DNA from: Chitinophagaceae bacterium
GTDB lineage: Bacteria > Bacteroidota > Bacteroidia > Chitinophagales > Chitinophagaceae
Reading direction: 5' to 3'
NCBI GenBank assembly: GCA_027489035.1
Contig: JAIYAN010000004.1
Span: forward strand, 1 to 64,000
Length of the DNA: 64,000 nt
The first letter of the stretch is position 1, and each line of letters begins with the position of its first letter. The notes below the pieces were generated by a model that saw nothing but the letters and a program-made list of their open reading frames with translations, did no database searches and was not told the origin of the DNA. Positions 25,292-34,678 of the stretch are shown here, in pieces. Position numbers and translations under genes: made by a program.

Positions 25292-26221
25292 ATGAATTTC
25301 AGGATTGTCTTATATATTTTTTGTCTTTATATGATCAGTTGTGCTGGGGATAAATCCATCAAAAGCGCAACGGATACCCCTGAAAGCGGAACCATTTATA
25401 TTAGCGTGGATGAGTCATTTAAGCCGGTGATGGAACAGCAAATTAAAATGTATGAAGCGTCTTTTCCAGAAGCGCATATAATTGCAACCTACAAATCAGA
25501 AGCAGCTTGTTTTCGGGATTTATTTTCGGATACAACAAACCGTCTTGTTGTTGTTGGACGTGGATTAAATAAAAAAGAAGAAAGGTATTTAACTGATTCA
25601 TTAAAATATAATCCAGGTTGTAATGCAGTTGCTTCGGATGCGATTGCCATAGTTGTAAACAAAAATGCTACAGATACTTTATTTACACCGACTTCACTAA
25701 AAACGGCACTTCAAGGAAAAAACGTTAACAACAAAACCTATGTGTTTGATGGTTTAAATGCTACAAGCACTGTTCGATTTATCAAAGATTCAATATTGAA
25801 AGGTGAAGCTTACGATACTGCTGTAGTGAAGGCCGTTAAAAATAGTCAGGATGTTTTGAACTATGTTTCTACCCATGAAAATGCCGTTGGGTTTTTAGGC
25901 ATTAGTTGGATTGGAAATCCAGAAGATTCGACTCAGATTAAATTATTACAAACTGTAAAAATTGCATTTGTACAATGTGAAGTTTGTAACGACAAACCTT
26001 TTGTAAAACCAATGCAGGAAAGTATGATTACGAGAAGGTATCCCTTGGTAAGAAGTATGTTCTACATCAACAAAGAAAATTATAAGGGATTGGGAACCGG
26101 CTTTGTGGCATTTTTGAAATCGGAGCGGGGGCAATTGATTTTTAGAAGGGCATATTTAGGTCCGATTATGGATTTTGAAGTCAGAAAAATAAATATTAAC
26201 GAAAAGTTGTCAGAAAAATAA
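25292..26221 (+). CDS. PstS-like substrate-binding lipoprotein
   Basis: A 309-aa protein with a lipoprotein signal ending MISC near residue 18. The body fits the PBP-like phosphate-binding fold: TIYISVDESFKP, then SDAIAIVVNKNATD and FDGLNATSTVRF, and VGFLGISWIG. It lacks an adjacent permease and ATPase. In Bacteroidota such PstS-like proteins often sit with exbB/exbD/tonB and a TPR gene; here only the TPR gene follows, 65 nt downstream. The ligand is not certain. Confidence 0.82.
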   Translation: MNFRIVLYIFCLYMISCAGDKSIKSATDTPESGTIYISVDESFKPVMEQQIKMYEASFPEAHIIATYKSEAACFRDLFSDTTNRLVVVGRGLNKKEERYLTDSLKYNPGCNAVASDAIAIVVNKNATDTLFTPTSLKTALQGKNVNNKTYVFDGLNATSTVRFIKDSILKGEAYDTAVVKAVKNSQDVLNYVSTHENAVGFLGISWIGNPEDSTQIKLLQTVKIAFVQCEVCNDKPFVKPMQESMITRRYPLVRSMFYINKENYKGLGTGFVAFLKSERGQLIFRRAYLGPIMDFEVRKININEKLSEK

Positions 26222-26286
26222 GTAGTGCTTTAAAGGTTATTCTATTATTTTTACATTAATACAAAGAACAATAAAAATTTAAAAAA

Positions 26287-27951
26287 ATGAACAAGTTAAA
26301 AATTGGTTTGATGGCATTTGTTTTATTGGTTTTAAACACTGCATTTGCACAAACCATCGAGTTGGGAAAACAACAAGTTTATTATGAGCGTTATAAATCT
26401 GCACAAGAAACTTTTCAAAAATTAGTGGCTGCAAATCCGAATGATGATGTTGCTATTTATTGGCTAGGTCAATCGATGATTTTACCAGATGATGCTAGTG
26501 CAAAAGATATTTCAGCAGCGAAAGCTTTGTACCAATCAAAGTTGGCTTTACCGAATAATTTTTTAATTATGGTAGGTATTGGGCAAATAGAATTGATGGA
26601 AGGAAAGTTACAGGATGCAAGAAGCAGATTTGAAACGGCGGTTTCATTAACGGCTGGAAAAAATTTAGCGGTATTAAATGCGATTGGTTTTGCAAATGGA
26701 AATCCGGATTCTAAAAATGGGGACGCGGCTTATGCTATTGAAAAATTGAAACAAGCTACACAATTAAAAAAATTCAATGACCCAGAAGTTTTGGTAAATT
26801 TGGGAGATGCATATAGAAAAAATATGGATGGTGGAAATGCTGATCAATCCTACAAAGCAGCGCTTAATTTAAATCCAAATTACGCAAGGGCAAACTTTAG
26901 ATTGGGTAAATTATATCAATCACAGGGCAGGGGACAAGAATCAATTTTTATGGAATTTTATGATAAAGCAATTGCCAGCGATCCTGCTTTTGCACCTGTT
27001 TATTCTACGTTGTTTAATTATTTCTATGAAACCAACGTAACGAAAGCTGCAGAGTATTTTGAAAAATGGCAATCGAATTCTGATGTAGATTATAAAACTT
27101 GTTATTACAGAGCCGCTTTAAAATATGCGCAAGGATTTTTTATGGAGGCCATAACAAAATCTGATGAATGTATTAATGAAAATAAAGAGAATCCTTATCC
27201 GAATTTATTTGGATTGAAAGCAAATGCTTACAACAGATTAAAAGATTCAATACATGCTGTTGAAAGCTATGCAGAATATTTTAAGCGTCAATCTCCAGAA
27301 AAAATAACTTCAGGTGATTATGTTGAGTATGCAAAAAATTTATTGAAAATTCCTGGAAATGAAGCGCAGGCTGGTTTAATTATTGACAAAGCGGTTTCTA
27401 TGGATTCGATCGAATCTAACAAAGTACAGTATTTGAAAACTGTTGCACAAGCGTATGAAAGTAAAAAACGCTTTGTTGAAGCAGCTGATTGGTACAACAA
27501 AATTGTTGCAGTGAAAAAGAACCCATCAAAATTTGATTTGAATACAACCGCATTTAATTATTACAAAGGAGGCGATTATCAAAAATCAATTGTTGCTTTC
27601 ACAGCTTCTGCAAACAAATTTACTGATGATCCTTATGCTTATAATATGATTGGAAAGGCAAGCTGGGCAATAGATACCACAATGGAACAAGGTTTGGCAA
27701 ATACTGCATTCGAAAAAACCATTCAACTTTCAATGGTTGATTCAGTAAAATACAAGCCTCAATTGATGACTGCGTATAAATATTTTGTAGCGTATTTTGC
27801 CAACATCAAAAAGGATAAAGACATGGCGTTGAGTTATGTAGAAAAAGCATTGGCTTTGGATCCTAATGATGCAGAAGCTAAAATGTATAAGGAAGCTATT
27901 ACTGCAAAACCAACTTCAACGTCAAAGCCTAAAGAAGGGAAGAAGCCTTAG
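26287..27951 (+). CDS. Secreted TPR-repeat protein
   Basis: A 554-aa protein with a signal peptide (ending NTAFAQ, about residue 22), then many tetratricopeptide repeats. Recognisable TPR helix pairs include DVAIYWLGQSMI, PEVLVNLGDAYRK, PNYARANFRLGKLYQSQ and the terminal SYVEKALALDPNDAEAKMY. Such repeats mediate protein contacts, probably in the periplasm. Its closeness to the PstS-like lipoprotein suggests a joint role. The end of the gene touches a degenerate dispersed repeat. Confidence 0.9.
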   Translation: MNKLKIGLMAFVLLVLNTAFAQTIELGKQQVYYERYKSAQETFQKLVAANPNDDVAIYWLGQSMILPDDASAKDISAAKALYQSKLALPNNFLIMVGIGQIELMEGKLQDARSRFETAVSLTAGKNLAVLNAIGFANGNPDSKNGDAAYAIEKLKQATQLKKFNDPEVLVNLGDAYRKNMDGGNADQSYKAALNLNPNYARANFRLGKLYQSQGRGQESIFMEFYDKAIASDPAFAPVYSTLFNYFYETNVTKAAEYFEKWQSNSDVDYKTCYYRAALKYAQGFFMEAITKSDECINENKENPYPNLFGLKANAYNRLKDSIHAVESYAEYFKRQSPEKITSGDYVEYAKNLLKIPGNEAQAGLIIDKAVSMDSIESNKVQYLKTVAQAYESKKRFVEAADWYNKIVAVKKNPSKFDLNTTAFNYYKGGDYQKSIVAFTASANKFTDDPYAYNMIGKASWAIDTTMEQGLANTAFEKTIQLSMVDSVKYKPQLMTAYKYFVAYFANIKKDKDMALSYVEKALALDPNDAEAKMYKEAITAKPTSTSKPKEGKKP

Positions 27952-27956
27952 TGATG

Positions 27957-28070
27957 TTTAATTCGCTTCGCTAGTTCAAATCACTTCGTTGGTTCAATTC
28001 GCTGCGCTTGTTCAATTCGCTGCGCTTGTTTAGTGCACTTCTCTTGTTTAGAATACTATGCTGGTTTAAG
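27957..28070. repeat. Degenerate 18-nt tandem repeat, R1-related
   Basis: Units such as GTTCAATTCGCTGCGCTT recur about every 18 nt with substitutions (for example AATCACTTCGTTGGTTCA). They resemble an amplified GCGAAGCG core of R1 in reverse orientation. Confidence 0.65.
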
Positions 28071-28111
28071 ATGGAACGGAATTCCAAATTTTTTTGAATA
28101 AACTCAACCTT

Positions 28112-28143
28112 TTGTAAGGGTTGAAAATATTCAACCCCTACAA
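28112..28143. repeat. Palindrome TTGTAAGGGTTGAA / TTCAACCCCTACAA
   Basis: The inverted repeat lies between convergent genes and overlaps the hydrolase stop codon (the TAG lies in TTGTAGGGG, minus strand). A related sequence GTAGGGGTTGAATATTTTC occurs at about 44567. It may also act as a bidirectional terminator although it has no T-run. Confidence 0.65.
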
Positions 28144-29100
28144 TACAAAACCTACAATCGCCCTGACCAATTCATCCGATATTGGCAATGACGCATCGCT
28201 GTAACTTTTTATGTTTTGAGATTTATCGCCTTCAACGATTTTTAAAACGTGGTTCATATTTGTTACAATGGTTAAGGTTGCCTCTGGTTGAGCTTTATAT
28301 AACAATTGCGCATCTTCTGCAGAAACCTGTATGTCGTTATCACCTTGAAGGATTAATACAGGAATTTTCAATTTATGGATTTCTGTTTGTGGGTTATATT
28401 TAAACCAGCTGATTAAATAAGGTTGTACACTTGGACGAAACAGGCTATACAACATTGGATTGATTTTTTTTACCAGAAAACCAGCTTCAAGGCTATCAAT
28501 GGCCTGTTTTGAATAATCTTGAATTTCTTCAGATTGTGTTTGTAACTGTTTTTTGATTAGGGTTCCCGCTTTTTCTCCAGCACCAGAAATGGAAATGTAT
28601 TTGTCTGCTAATCCATTTGCTGCAATCATGCCAATTAACGAACCTTCGCTATGACCGGCAATTATTATCTCACTAAAGCGCTTGTCTTTTTTAAACTTAT
28701 TTATCCAATCAATTACATCATTTACATAATCATCAAATCGAAGATCGGCTTCGCTTTTCATGGCTAATTTACTTGCCCCAATTCCACGTTTGTCGAATCG
28801 GATTGTTGAAATGCCTGCGTTTCCCAATTCATTAGCTAAATATTTTAAGGAGTTATTTTTACCCTTAATCATTATTGTATTTCCATCTCTATCAGTTGGT
28901 CCCGAACCGGCGATGATGATTACGAGTGGAGAAGATTTTGATTGAATGGGCGTTGTTAATGTGCCGTAAATATTGCCTGTTTTGGTTTCAAGTACCACTG
29001 GCGCTTCAATATAATTTGAATCTTTTTTAAAATCGATTTGCGCGAAAGTGCCCGACAATAAGATGAAAAAGTTGATGGTGGAAAGGAGGAGTTTTTTCAT
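28138..29100 (-). CDS. Secreted alpha/beta hydrolase
   Basis: A 320-aa protein with a signal peptide (MKKLLLSTINFFILLSGTFA). The nucleophile elbow GHSEGS places Ser151 as nucleophile; LQGDNDIQV (about 251-259) supplies the Asp and TNMNH (near 283) the His. The oxyanion segment IAGSGPTDRDGN near residue 63 is typical of a Bacteroidota hydrolase subfamily with unknown substrate. The stop codon overlaps a dispersed palindrome. No partner gene is obvious, and its upstream region is filled by R1 repeats. Confidence 0.9.
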   Translation of the reverse strand: MKKLLLSTINFFILLSGTFAQIDFKKDSNYIEAPVVLETKTGNIYGTLTTPIQSKSSPLVIIIAGSGPTDRDGNTIMIKGKNNSLKYLANELGNAGISTIRFDKRGIGASKLAMKSEADLRFDDYVNDVIDWINKFKKDKRFSEIIIAGHSEGSLIGMIAANGLADKYISISGAGEKAGTLIKKQLQTQSEEIQDYSKQAIDSLEAGFLVKKINPMLYSLFRPSVQPYLISWFKYNPQTEIHKLKIPVLILQGDNDIQVSAEDAQLLYKAQPEATLTIVTNMNHVLKIVEGDKSQNIKSYSDASLPISDELVRAIVGFVL

Positions 29101-29124
29101 TAATGATTTTTTTAGATGGAAAGG

Positions 29125-29220
29125 GTTTAATTCGCTGCGCTGGTTTAAGGGTTTAATGGTTTAAAACGCTACGCTGGTTTAATACACTTCGTTGGTTTAA
29201 TACGCCTCGCTGGATTAATG
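29125..29220. repeat. Inverted R1 cluster with 18-nt units
   Basis: The region contains TTTAATTCGCTGCGCTGG, AAGGGTTTAATGGTTTAAA and then two or three units of TTAATACACTTCGTTGG. It lies between the hydrolase start and the palindrome at 29255. Confidence 0.7.
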
Positions 29221-29254
29221 ATTTATGGTTGATCGATATTTTTATTTGATTTCA

Positions 29255-29283
29255 GCCCACCCACGGTTGAAACCGTGGGCTAT
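29255..29283. repeat. CCCACGGTTGAAACCGTGGG palindrome
   Basis: A near-perfect inverted repeat of about 20 bp, flanked by AGCCCAC and GGGCTAT. Its GC-rich stem stands out from the AT-rich spacer. No gene is supported in 29101-29498. Confidence 0.65.
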
Positions 29284-29389
29284 AAAGTAAAGCATAAACG
29301 ATTGAAATTATAAAAATGGGAATAGCACTAAAGCAGTATTGACATTTATTGTAACACCAACATCGGCAGACCTAAATCCCCAACCTTTT

Positions 29390-29491
29390 GAACCTTTTTT
29401 GTTTCCCGCAAAGCGCACAAAGGTGCAAAGACGCAAAGGGGGAATACTTTTACCTTAAACCATTAAACCCTTAAACCAGTGAAACGATTTA
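29390..29491. repeat. R1 dispersed repeat
   Basis: CGCAAAGCGCACAAAGG and GACGCAAAGG precede TACCTTAAACCATTAAACCC and ACCAGTGAAACGATTTAAAC. It ends just before the S1/P1 nuclease gene's 3' end. Confidence 0.75.
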
Positions 29492-29498
29492 AACCACT

Positions 29499-30314
29499 TT
29501 AATACGTCGAATCCGGATTTACCTTTTTATTCGCTGCTGGATTAAAAAGTTCGTCAAGCATGCTTGCTAATCTTAAACCGCCAACAACCAACTGTTTTTT
29601 TATTATTTCAATGTTTTTATCTAGATATTTATCATCTAAATAGTTTTTTTCAAAATCATAAGCTTGATCAAGATAAGCACGTGATTCGTACATCCATTTA
29701 AGTTCGTTTATCTTTTTGATTGAAGCGATTTCATCACTTTTTAAACTGGCATAAACTTGCATACAAGTGTCTAAATTAATTCTCTTGTATTCCAAAATTT
29801 GAGTATCCCAAACACTGTGCAAATTTCCTGAAACATGTGGAGAATTTACCTGTATTGTATTGCCCCCTTTGTCAATAGCATAACCATTGTGAAGCGGCTG
29901 GTGAAGGTCTCCCACTAAATGAAAAAGTAGCAGTATTCTGTATTTAATTTCTTTGTCAGACATTTCCGTTTCATGTCTGTTTTTTAATTCAGTAAAAGCA
30001 GAATGTATAACTGTCATTGAATTCCTTTCTGCACTTGGTGTGTATTTGGTTCCTTTATCAAGATTTATATAATGCCAAGAACGCATGTAATTATAGTAAC
30101 TGTTGCCTTTTTGTTCATCCATCCAATTCGCCGCTTCTTCAATAGTGAGATTGCCTAAATATTTTTTTACAATTTTTTGAGTGGTAGAATCTAGGAATTT
30201 AAATGCAACTTCTGCGACTAAATTATGTCCCGTTTTGCCCCAAGCAAAAGATTTTAAATTTGAATTGAATAGCAGAATGCTGATAAATAAAATAATAATG
30301 GTTCTTTTGTTCAT
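29499..30314 (-). CDS. S1/P1-type nuclease
   Basis: A secreted zinc-dependent nuclease of 271 aa that cuts single-stranded DNA and RNA. The signal peptide ends before Trp25 (SFA-WGKTGH), and this N-terminal Trp with His30 are zinc ligands in the family. Further ligand motifs are WHYINLD, LHLVGDLHQPLHNG and NLHSVWD. Acting in the periplasm or outside, it would release nucleotides. It is divergent from the TonB-dependent receptor gene at 30461. Confidence 0.93.
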   Translation of the reverse strand: MNKRTIIILFISILLFNSNLKSFAWGKTGHNLVAEVAFKFLDSTTQKIVKKYLGNLTIEEAANWMDEQKGNSYYNYMRSWHYINLDKGTKYTPSAERNSMTVIHSAFTELKNRHETEMSDKEIKYRILLLFHLVGDLHQPLHNGYAIDKGGNTIQVNSPHVSGNLHSVWDTQILEYKRINLDTCMQVYASLKSDEIASIKKINELKWMYESRAYLDQAYDFEKNYLDDKYLDKNIEIIKKQLVVGGLRLASMLDELFNPAANKKVNPDSTY

Positions 30315-30431
30315 GGTTGTAATTTTAAGCGAAACTAATCGTTTTTTTCAAGATTTCTCAGGCAATCATCTGTATATGAGTATTTGTTTTAACGCATTAT
30401 TATTTTTTTTTACTTTATTGTTTTATTGATT

Positions 30432-30439
30432 TATCTTGC
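30432..30439 (+). promoter_or_regulatory. Possible receptor-gene promoter, TATCTTGC
   Basis: Matches TAnnTTTG at six of eight positions and is identical to the box before the polyprenyl synthase gene. The ATG follows 21 nt later. No TTTG is seen at the right spacing. Confidence 0.3.
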
Positions 30440-30460
30440 ATCGTTCTAATAAAACCCAAA

Positions 30461-33046
30461 ATGAATCAATACAAAAACATTATTTGGAGTGTTGCAATTT
30501 TCTTTAGTTTTTCAACATCTTTGAAAGCGCAAGAGAAAAATAAAGTTGATGCCATATTGGCTGCATCAGACACGACCATTTTAGACGAGGCAAAAGACAA
30601 TATTTTAGATAATATCCCAGTGGTTTCATTGGATGAAAATGACAATATTGATGGTAGTGCTCAAAATATTTCAGGTCAATTGAACACAGGAAAAAATCCT
30701 TTCTATAGTTCAGCGTTATTTAACTTTAATGTGGTTCGTTTTAGAATCAGGGGTTACGATGCAGATTTGTTTGGGACAACAATGAATGGTATTCCAATGG
30801 AGAATTTGGATAATGGATTTACGCCTTATGGTTTATGGGGCGGTTTGAATGATGTAATGCGCAGCAGAACAAATTCTTTTGGGTTGCAATCTAATAAATT
30901 TACTTTTGGTCCATTAGGAGGTGCGACAAATATTGACACAAGGGCATCTAAACAATGGAAACAAACTAAGATAGGGTATTCTTTATCTAACAGAACATAT
31001 TTACATCGTTTCAGTTTTACAAAATCAACAGGATTTAACGCTAAAGGATGGGCGTTCAGTTTCTCAGGTTCACGTCGTTGGGCGGATGAAGGATTTGCTG
31101 ACGGAACATTTTATGATGGATGGTCTGGTTATGTTGGGATAGATAAGAAAATAAATGATAGGCATTTAATTTCATTTGTTGCATTTGCAACACCAACAAA
31201 AATAGGCAGACAAGGTTCTACAGTTGAGGAGATGCGTGAGATAGCTGGAACTAATTTTTACAATCCTTATTGGGGATATCAAAACGGCAGAAAAAGAAAT
31301 TCAAGTGTAGGAAATACATTCCAACCAATCGGAATTTTAACCCATGATTGGAAAATTGACGATAAAACTAGTTTAATTACTGCGGTGTCAGTTACCTCTG
31401 GTGAAAGAAGTACAACTGGTTTAGATTGGTACAATGCGCCTGATCCAAGACCAGATTATTATCGCTATTTACCAAGCTATCAACAAGATCCAAATGTTAG
31501 ACAACAAGTATATGATATTTTGAAAAATGATGTTGCTAAACGTCAGATAAATTGGGATGCATTGTATAATGCCAATTATGGAAGCTTTCAAACTATTCAG
31601 GATGCTAATGGCATAATCGGAAATAATGTTTCAGGTAAAAGATCGATTTATATTTTAGAGGAAAGGGTAACCAATACTAAAAAAATCACAGCTAATACAA
31701 CATTTAATGCTACGATCAACAAGCACATCGATATTTCTGCGGGCTTAGGATACGAAAAACAAAAAAACAATTATTTCAAAAGAGTAAATGATTTATTGGG
31801 TGGCGATTTTTATGTTGATTTGAATCAATTCGCAGAGCGAGATTTCCCTTCTAGTGAAGTAGCCGGACAAAATGATGTAAACAATCCCAACAGAATTTTA
31901 AGTGTAGGAGATAAATTTGGTTATAATTACGATATAAATATTCAAAAAGCATTTGGTTGGGTTCAAACGAATGTAAAATTGCACGGGGCTGATTTTTTTG
32001 TGGGAATGGAAAATTCGTATACTAACTTTAGCAGAACAGGAAATGTAAAATCAGGTTTGTTTCTTAATAACTCTTTTGGCAATTCTGCAGAAAATCAATT
32101 TTATAACTATTCTTTTAAAGCAGGGTTGACTTATAAAGTAGCTAAAATGAATTATTTGTTTGCTAATGCTAGATATCAAACAAGGGCTCCATTTTTTGAT
32201 AATGCATATTTATCACCAAGAACAAGAGATTTTGTACAAGACAATTTAAGAAGCGAACACATATCTTCAGTAGAAGGAGGTTATTCACTTATATCGCCAA
32301 CGGTTAAATTCAAAGCAACTGCATATTATACAAAGTTTGAACATCAAACCAATGTACTTACATTTTATAATGATCAATTGAGAACTGTTGTGAATTATGC
32401 ACTAAGTAATATTGGTAAAGTACATCAAGGTATAGAGTTGGGCACTGAAGTGATTATATACAAAGGGTTAACCACAACAGCTGCAGCAGGAATAGGTAAA
32501 TTTAGATATGATACTCGTCAAGTTGCAACGATTACCTCTGATAATAATTCTCAAGTAATTGCAAAAGATCAATTGATTTATTCAAAAAATTACAACATAC
32601 CTACACCACAACAAGCTTATAATATAGGATTAAATTATCGTTCGCCAAACTATTGGTTTGTAAATGTGAATTTCAATTACTTTGACGATATGTGGTTGGA
32701 TTTTAATCCGGTTCGTAGAACAGAAGCTGCTGTGAATGGATTAGAACCAGGAACGCCGCTTTGGAATAGTATATTAGACCAAGCAAGATTAAAACCACAG
32801 CATACTGTAGATGTATTTGCTGGATGGAGCTGGTTGATGAACAACAAATTTAAAGGAATGGAAAAGAGAACCTTCTTGATGTTCAACATTGGAATAAACA
32901 ACATTCTAAATAACACAAATATTGTCTCTGGCGGTTTTGAGCAATTGAGATATGATTTCGCTGAGAAAAATACTGAAAAATTCCCAGCTAGGAAATTCTA
33001 CGCATTTGGGACAAATTTCATGGCCAGTGTATCATTAAGATTCTAA
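30461..33046 (+). CDS. TonB-dependent outer-membrane receptor
   Basis: An 861-aa protein with a signal peptide (ends near SLKAQ), a plug region with RFRIRGYDADLFGTTMNGIPM (split as RFRIRGYDAD and MNGIPMENL) and a beta-barrel. The C-terminus is aromatic (SVSLRF), as expected for barrel insertion. It lacks the N-terminal carboxypeptidase-like domain of SusC-type proteins. The ligand is unknown. It begins a probable operon with the DUF5689 lipoprotein (39 nt downstream) and perhaps the T9SS repeat protein. Confidence 0.92.
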   Translation: MNQYKNIIWSVAIFFSFSTSLKAQEKNKVDAILAASDTTILDEAKDNILDNIPVVSLDENDNIDGSAQNISGQLNTGKNPFYSSALFNFNVVRFRIRGYDADLFGTTMNGIPMENLDNGFTPYGLWGGLNDVMRSRTNSFGLQSNKFTFGPLGGATNIDTRASKQWKQTKIGYSLSNRTYLHRFSFTKSTGFNAKGWAFSFSGSRRWADEGFADGTFYDGWSGYVGIDKKINDRHLISFVAFATPTKIGRQGSTVEEMREIAGTNFYNPYWGYQNGRKRNSSVGNTFQPIGILTHDWKIDDKTSLITAVSVTSGERSTTGLDWYNAPDPRPDYYRYLPSYQQDPNVRQQVYDILKNDVAKRQINWDALYNANYGSFQTIQDANGIIGNNVSGKRSIYILEERVTNTKKITANTTFNATINKHIDISAGLGYEKQKNNYFKRVNDLLGGDFYVDLNQFAERDFPSSEVAGQNDVNNPNRILSVGDKFGYNYDINIQKAFGWVQTNVKLHGADFFVGMENSYTNFSRTGNVKSGLFLNNSFGNSAENQFYNYSFKAGLTYKVAKMNYLFANARYQTRAPFFDNAYLSPRTRDFVQDNLRSEHISSVEGGYSLISPTVKFKATAYYTKFEHQTNVLTFYNDQLRTVVNYALSNIGKVHQGIELGTEVIIYKGLTTTAAAGIGKFRYDTRQVATITSDNNSQVIAKDQLIYSKNYNIPTPQQAYNIGLNYRSPNYWFVNVNFNYFDDMWLDFNPVRRTEAAVNGLEPGTPLWNSILDQARLKPQHTVDVFAGWSWLMNNKFKGMEKRTFLMFNIGINNILNNTNIVSGGFEQLRYDFAEKNTEKFPARKFYAFGTNFMASVSLRF

Positions 33047-33084
33047 TTAAAAAATAAAATTCAACTAATAAAAAAATAAACAAA

Positions 33085-34581
33085 ATGAATAAAATTAAAC
33101 AACTGTTTCACGCAATCACATTGATCGTAGCCATTGGAGCTTTCACATCTTGTGAAAAAACTTTTGATGCACCTCCAGGAGCAGGTGAAGTGAATATTGT
33201 GGCAAATACAAGTATTGAAGCGTTAAAAACCTACCATACTATTCCAGGAGTTTATGATTTGATTAATGAAGATGTAATTATTTCAGGTATCGTAGTGGCA
33301 AATGATCAAAGCGGTAATATTTACAAGCAATTGTTTATTCAAGATTCAACTGGTGCTATGCAAATATTAGTAGATGCGTATAGTTTATATGCAAGCTATC
33401 CTGTTGGAAGAAGAATATTTGTAAAATGTAAAGGATTAACCTTAACTGATTCTTATAGCAATATGGTTTTGGGTTACAAAGCAATTATAGATGGTTTGCC
33501 TTCAATTGAAGGTATTCCTGGCGCCATGGTATCTAATCATTTAATTGGTGGGACTTTGAATAATCCGGTAGAACCAATTACGGTAACTGTAGCTGATTTA
33601 GGTACGACAATGAACAACAAATACATCAATGCTTTAGTAAAATTAGAAGGGTACGAATTTTCAAGTGCGGATACAGCAAAAACTTATGGAGATACCTCTT
33701 CATATAAAAGTACGGTTAATAGAAACATCAATAAAGGTTGTGGAAGCAACGTAAATATAGTAGTTCGTAATAGTGGATATGCGAGTTTTGCTGGAGTTAA
33801 AATTCCAAAAGGAAACGGAAGTATCGCAGCCATTTATACCATTTATCGTTCATCTCCAACAAGCAATACCACAACAAAACAAATGTTGCTTCGTAGTGAA
33901 AACGACGTTCGTTTCGACAGTGTAAGATGTGGTGGAAATCCAAACCCAAATCCTAATCCAGGAGGAAGAATTACCATTGCAGCATTACGTGCTTTATATA
34001 CAGGTACAAATATCAAATTAACGAATTCAGCATCAATTGCAGGCGTTGTAACTTCTGATGCAGCAAGTAAAAATATCTCTACTGGTTCATTGATTTTGCA
34101 AGATGGAAGTGGAGCTGCAGTTACTATTTTTATCGGTGGAACCTTAACTTATAACATTGGAGATTCATTAGTATTCGACATAACAAATGATTCTTTAACG
34201 AATTTCAGAGGTTCATTACAAGTTAAAAAAGTATTTGGATCAACCCCACCTCCAGTTATTGCAACAGGAAGAGTGGTAACTCCATTGGTAAAAACTATTG
34301 CTGAAATAAATGCTTCAATTGGGTTGCCGCTGCAATCGCCACAAAACTTTGAGTGTTCTCTTGTAAGAGTTATTAGTGGAACTGCAACTGGAAATGCAAC
34401 ATACTCTGGTAATAATACTTTAACAGATGCATCGGGAAATATTATTTTGTATACTGCAACTGCTGCAACTTTTGCTGCACAAGCATTGCCTGCAGGTGCA
34501 AGAACTTGGACCGGTCATCCAAAAAATTATAATGGTACTACCAAGGAATTTTTAATTAGAAATCCAGGTGATGTACAATAG
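33085..34581 (+). CDS. DUF5689 lipoprotein
   Basis: A 498-aa lipoprotein (lipobox near AFTSC, residue 23). Residues about 40-280 form one DUF5689-type module (TSIEALKTYH, IISGIVVANDQSGN, LFIQDSTGAMQI). A second related module begins at RITIAALRALYTG near 293 with ASIAGVVTSDAAS and LILQDGSGAAVTI. A Pro-Asn linker PNPNPNPGG joins them. This family sits beside TonB-dependent receptors in many Bacteroidota and is thought to be a surface-binding partner with OB-like modules, but the ligand is unknown. Confidence 0.87.
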   Translation: MNKIKQLFHAITLIVAIGAFTSCEKTFDAPPGAGEVNIVANTSIEALKTYHTIPGVYDLINEDVIISGIVVANDQSGNIYKQLFIQDSTGAMQILVDAYSLYASYPVGRRIFVKCKGLTLTDSYSNMVLGYKAIIDGLPSIEGIPGAMVSNHLIGGTLNNPVEPITVTVADLGTTMNNKYINALVKLEGYEFSSADTAKTYGDTSSYKSTVNRNINKGCGSNVNIVVRNSGYASFAGVKIPKGNGSIAAIYTIYRSSPTSNTTTKQMLLRSENDVRFDSVRCGGNPNPNPNPGGRITIAALRALYTGTNIKLTNSASIAGVVTSDAASKNISTGSLILQDGSGAAVTIFIGGTLTYNIGDSLVFDITNDSLTNFRGSLQVKKVFGSTPPPVIATGRVVTPLVKTIAEINASIGLPLQSPQNFECSLVRVISGTATGNATYSGNNTLTDASGNIILYTATAATFAAQALPAGARTWTGHPKNYNGTTKEFLIRNPGDVQ

Positions 34582-34678
34582 TAACATCAACTAAAAAATA
34601 AAAAATATCACTGAGGCTGCAATCATTGTGGCCTTATTGATTTAAAAGAAAAAAATTGCAAGTATTTAAATGTAAAAA

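Noticed and set aside
29390..29491. Intrinsic terminators within R1 repeats
   Set aside because: R1 copies lack a GC-rich stem followed by a T-run in the right place, so I do not call them terminators.
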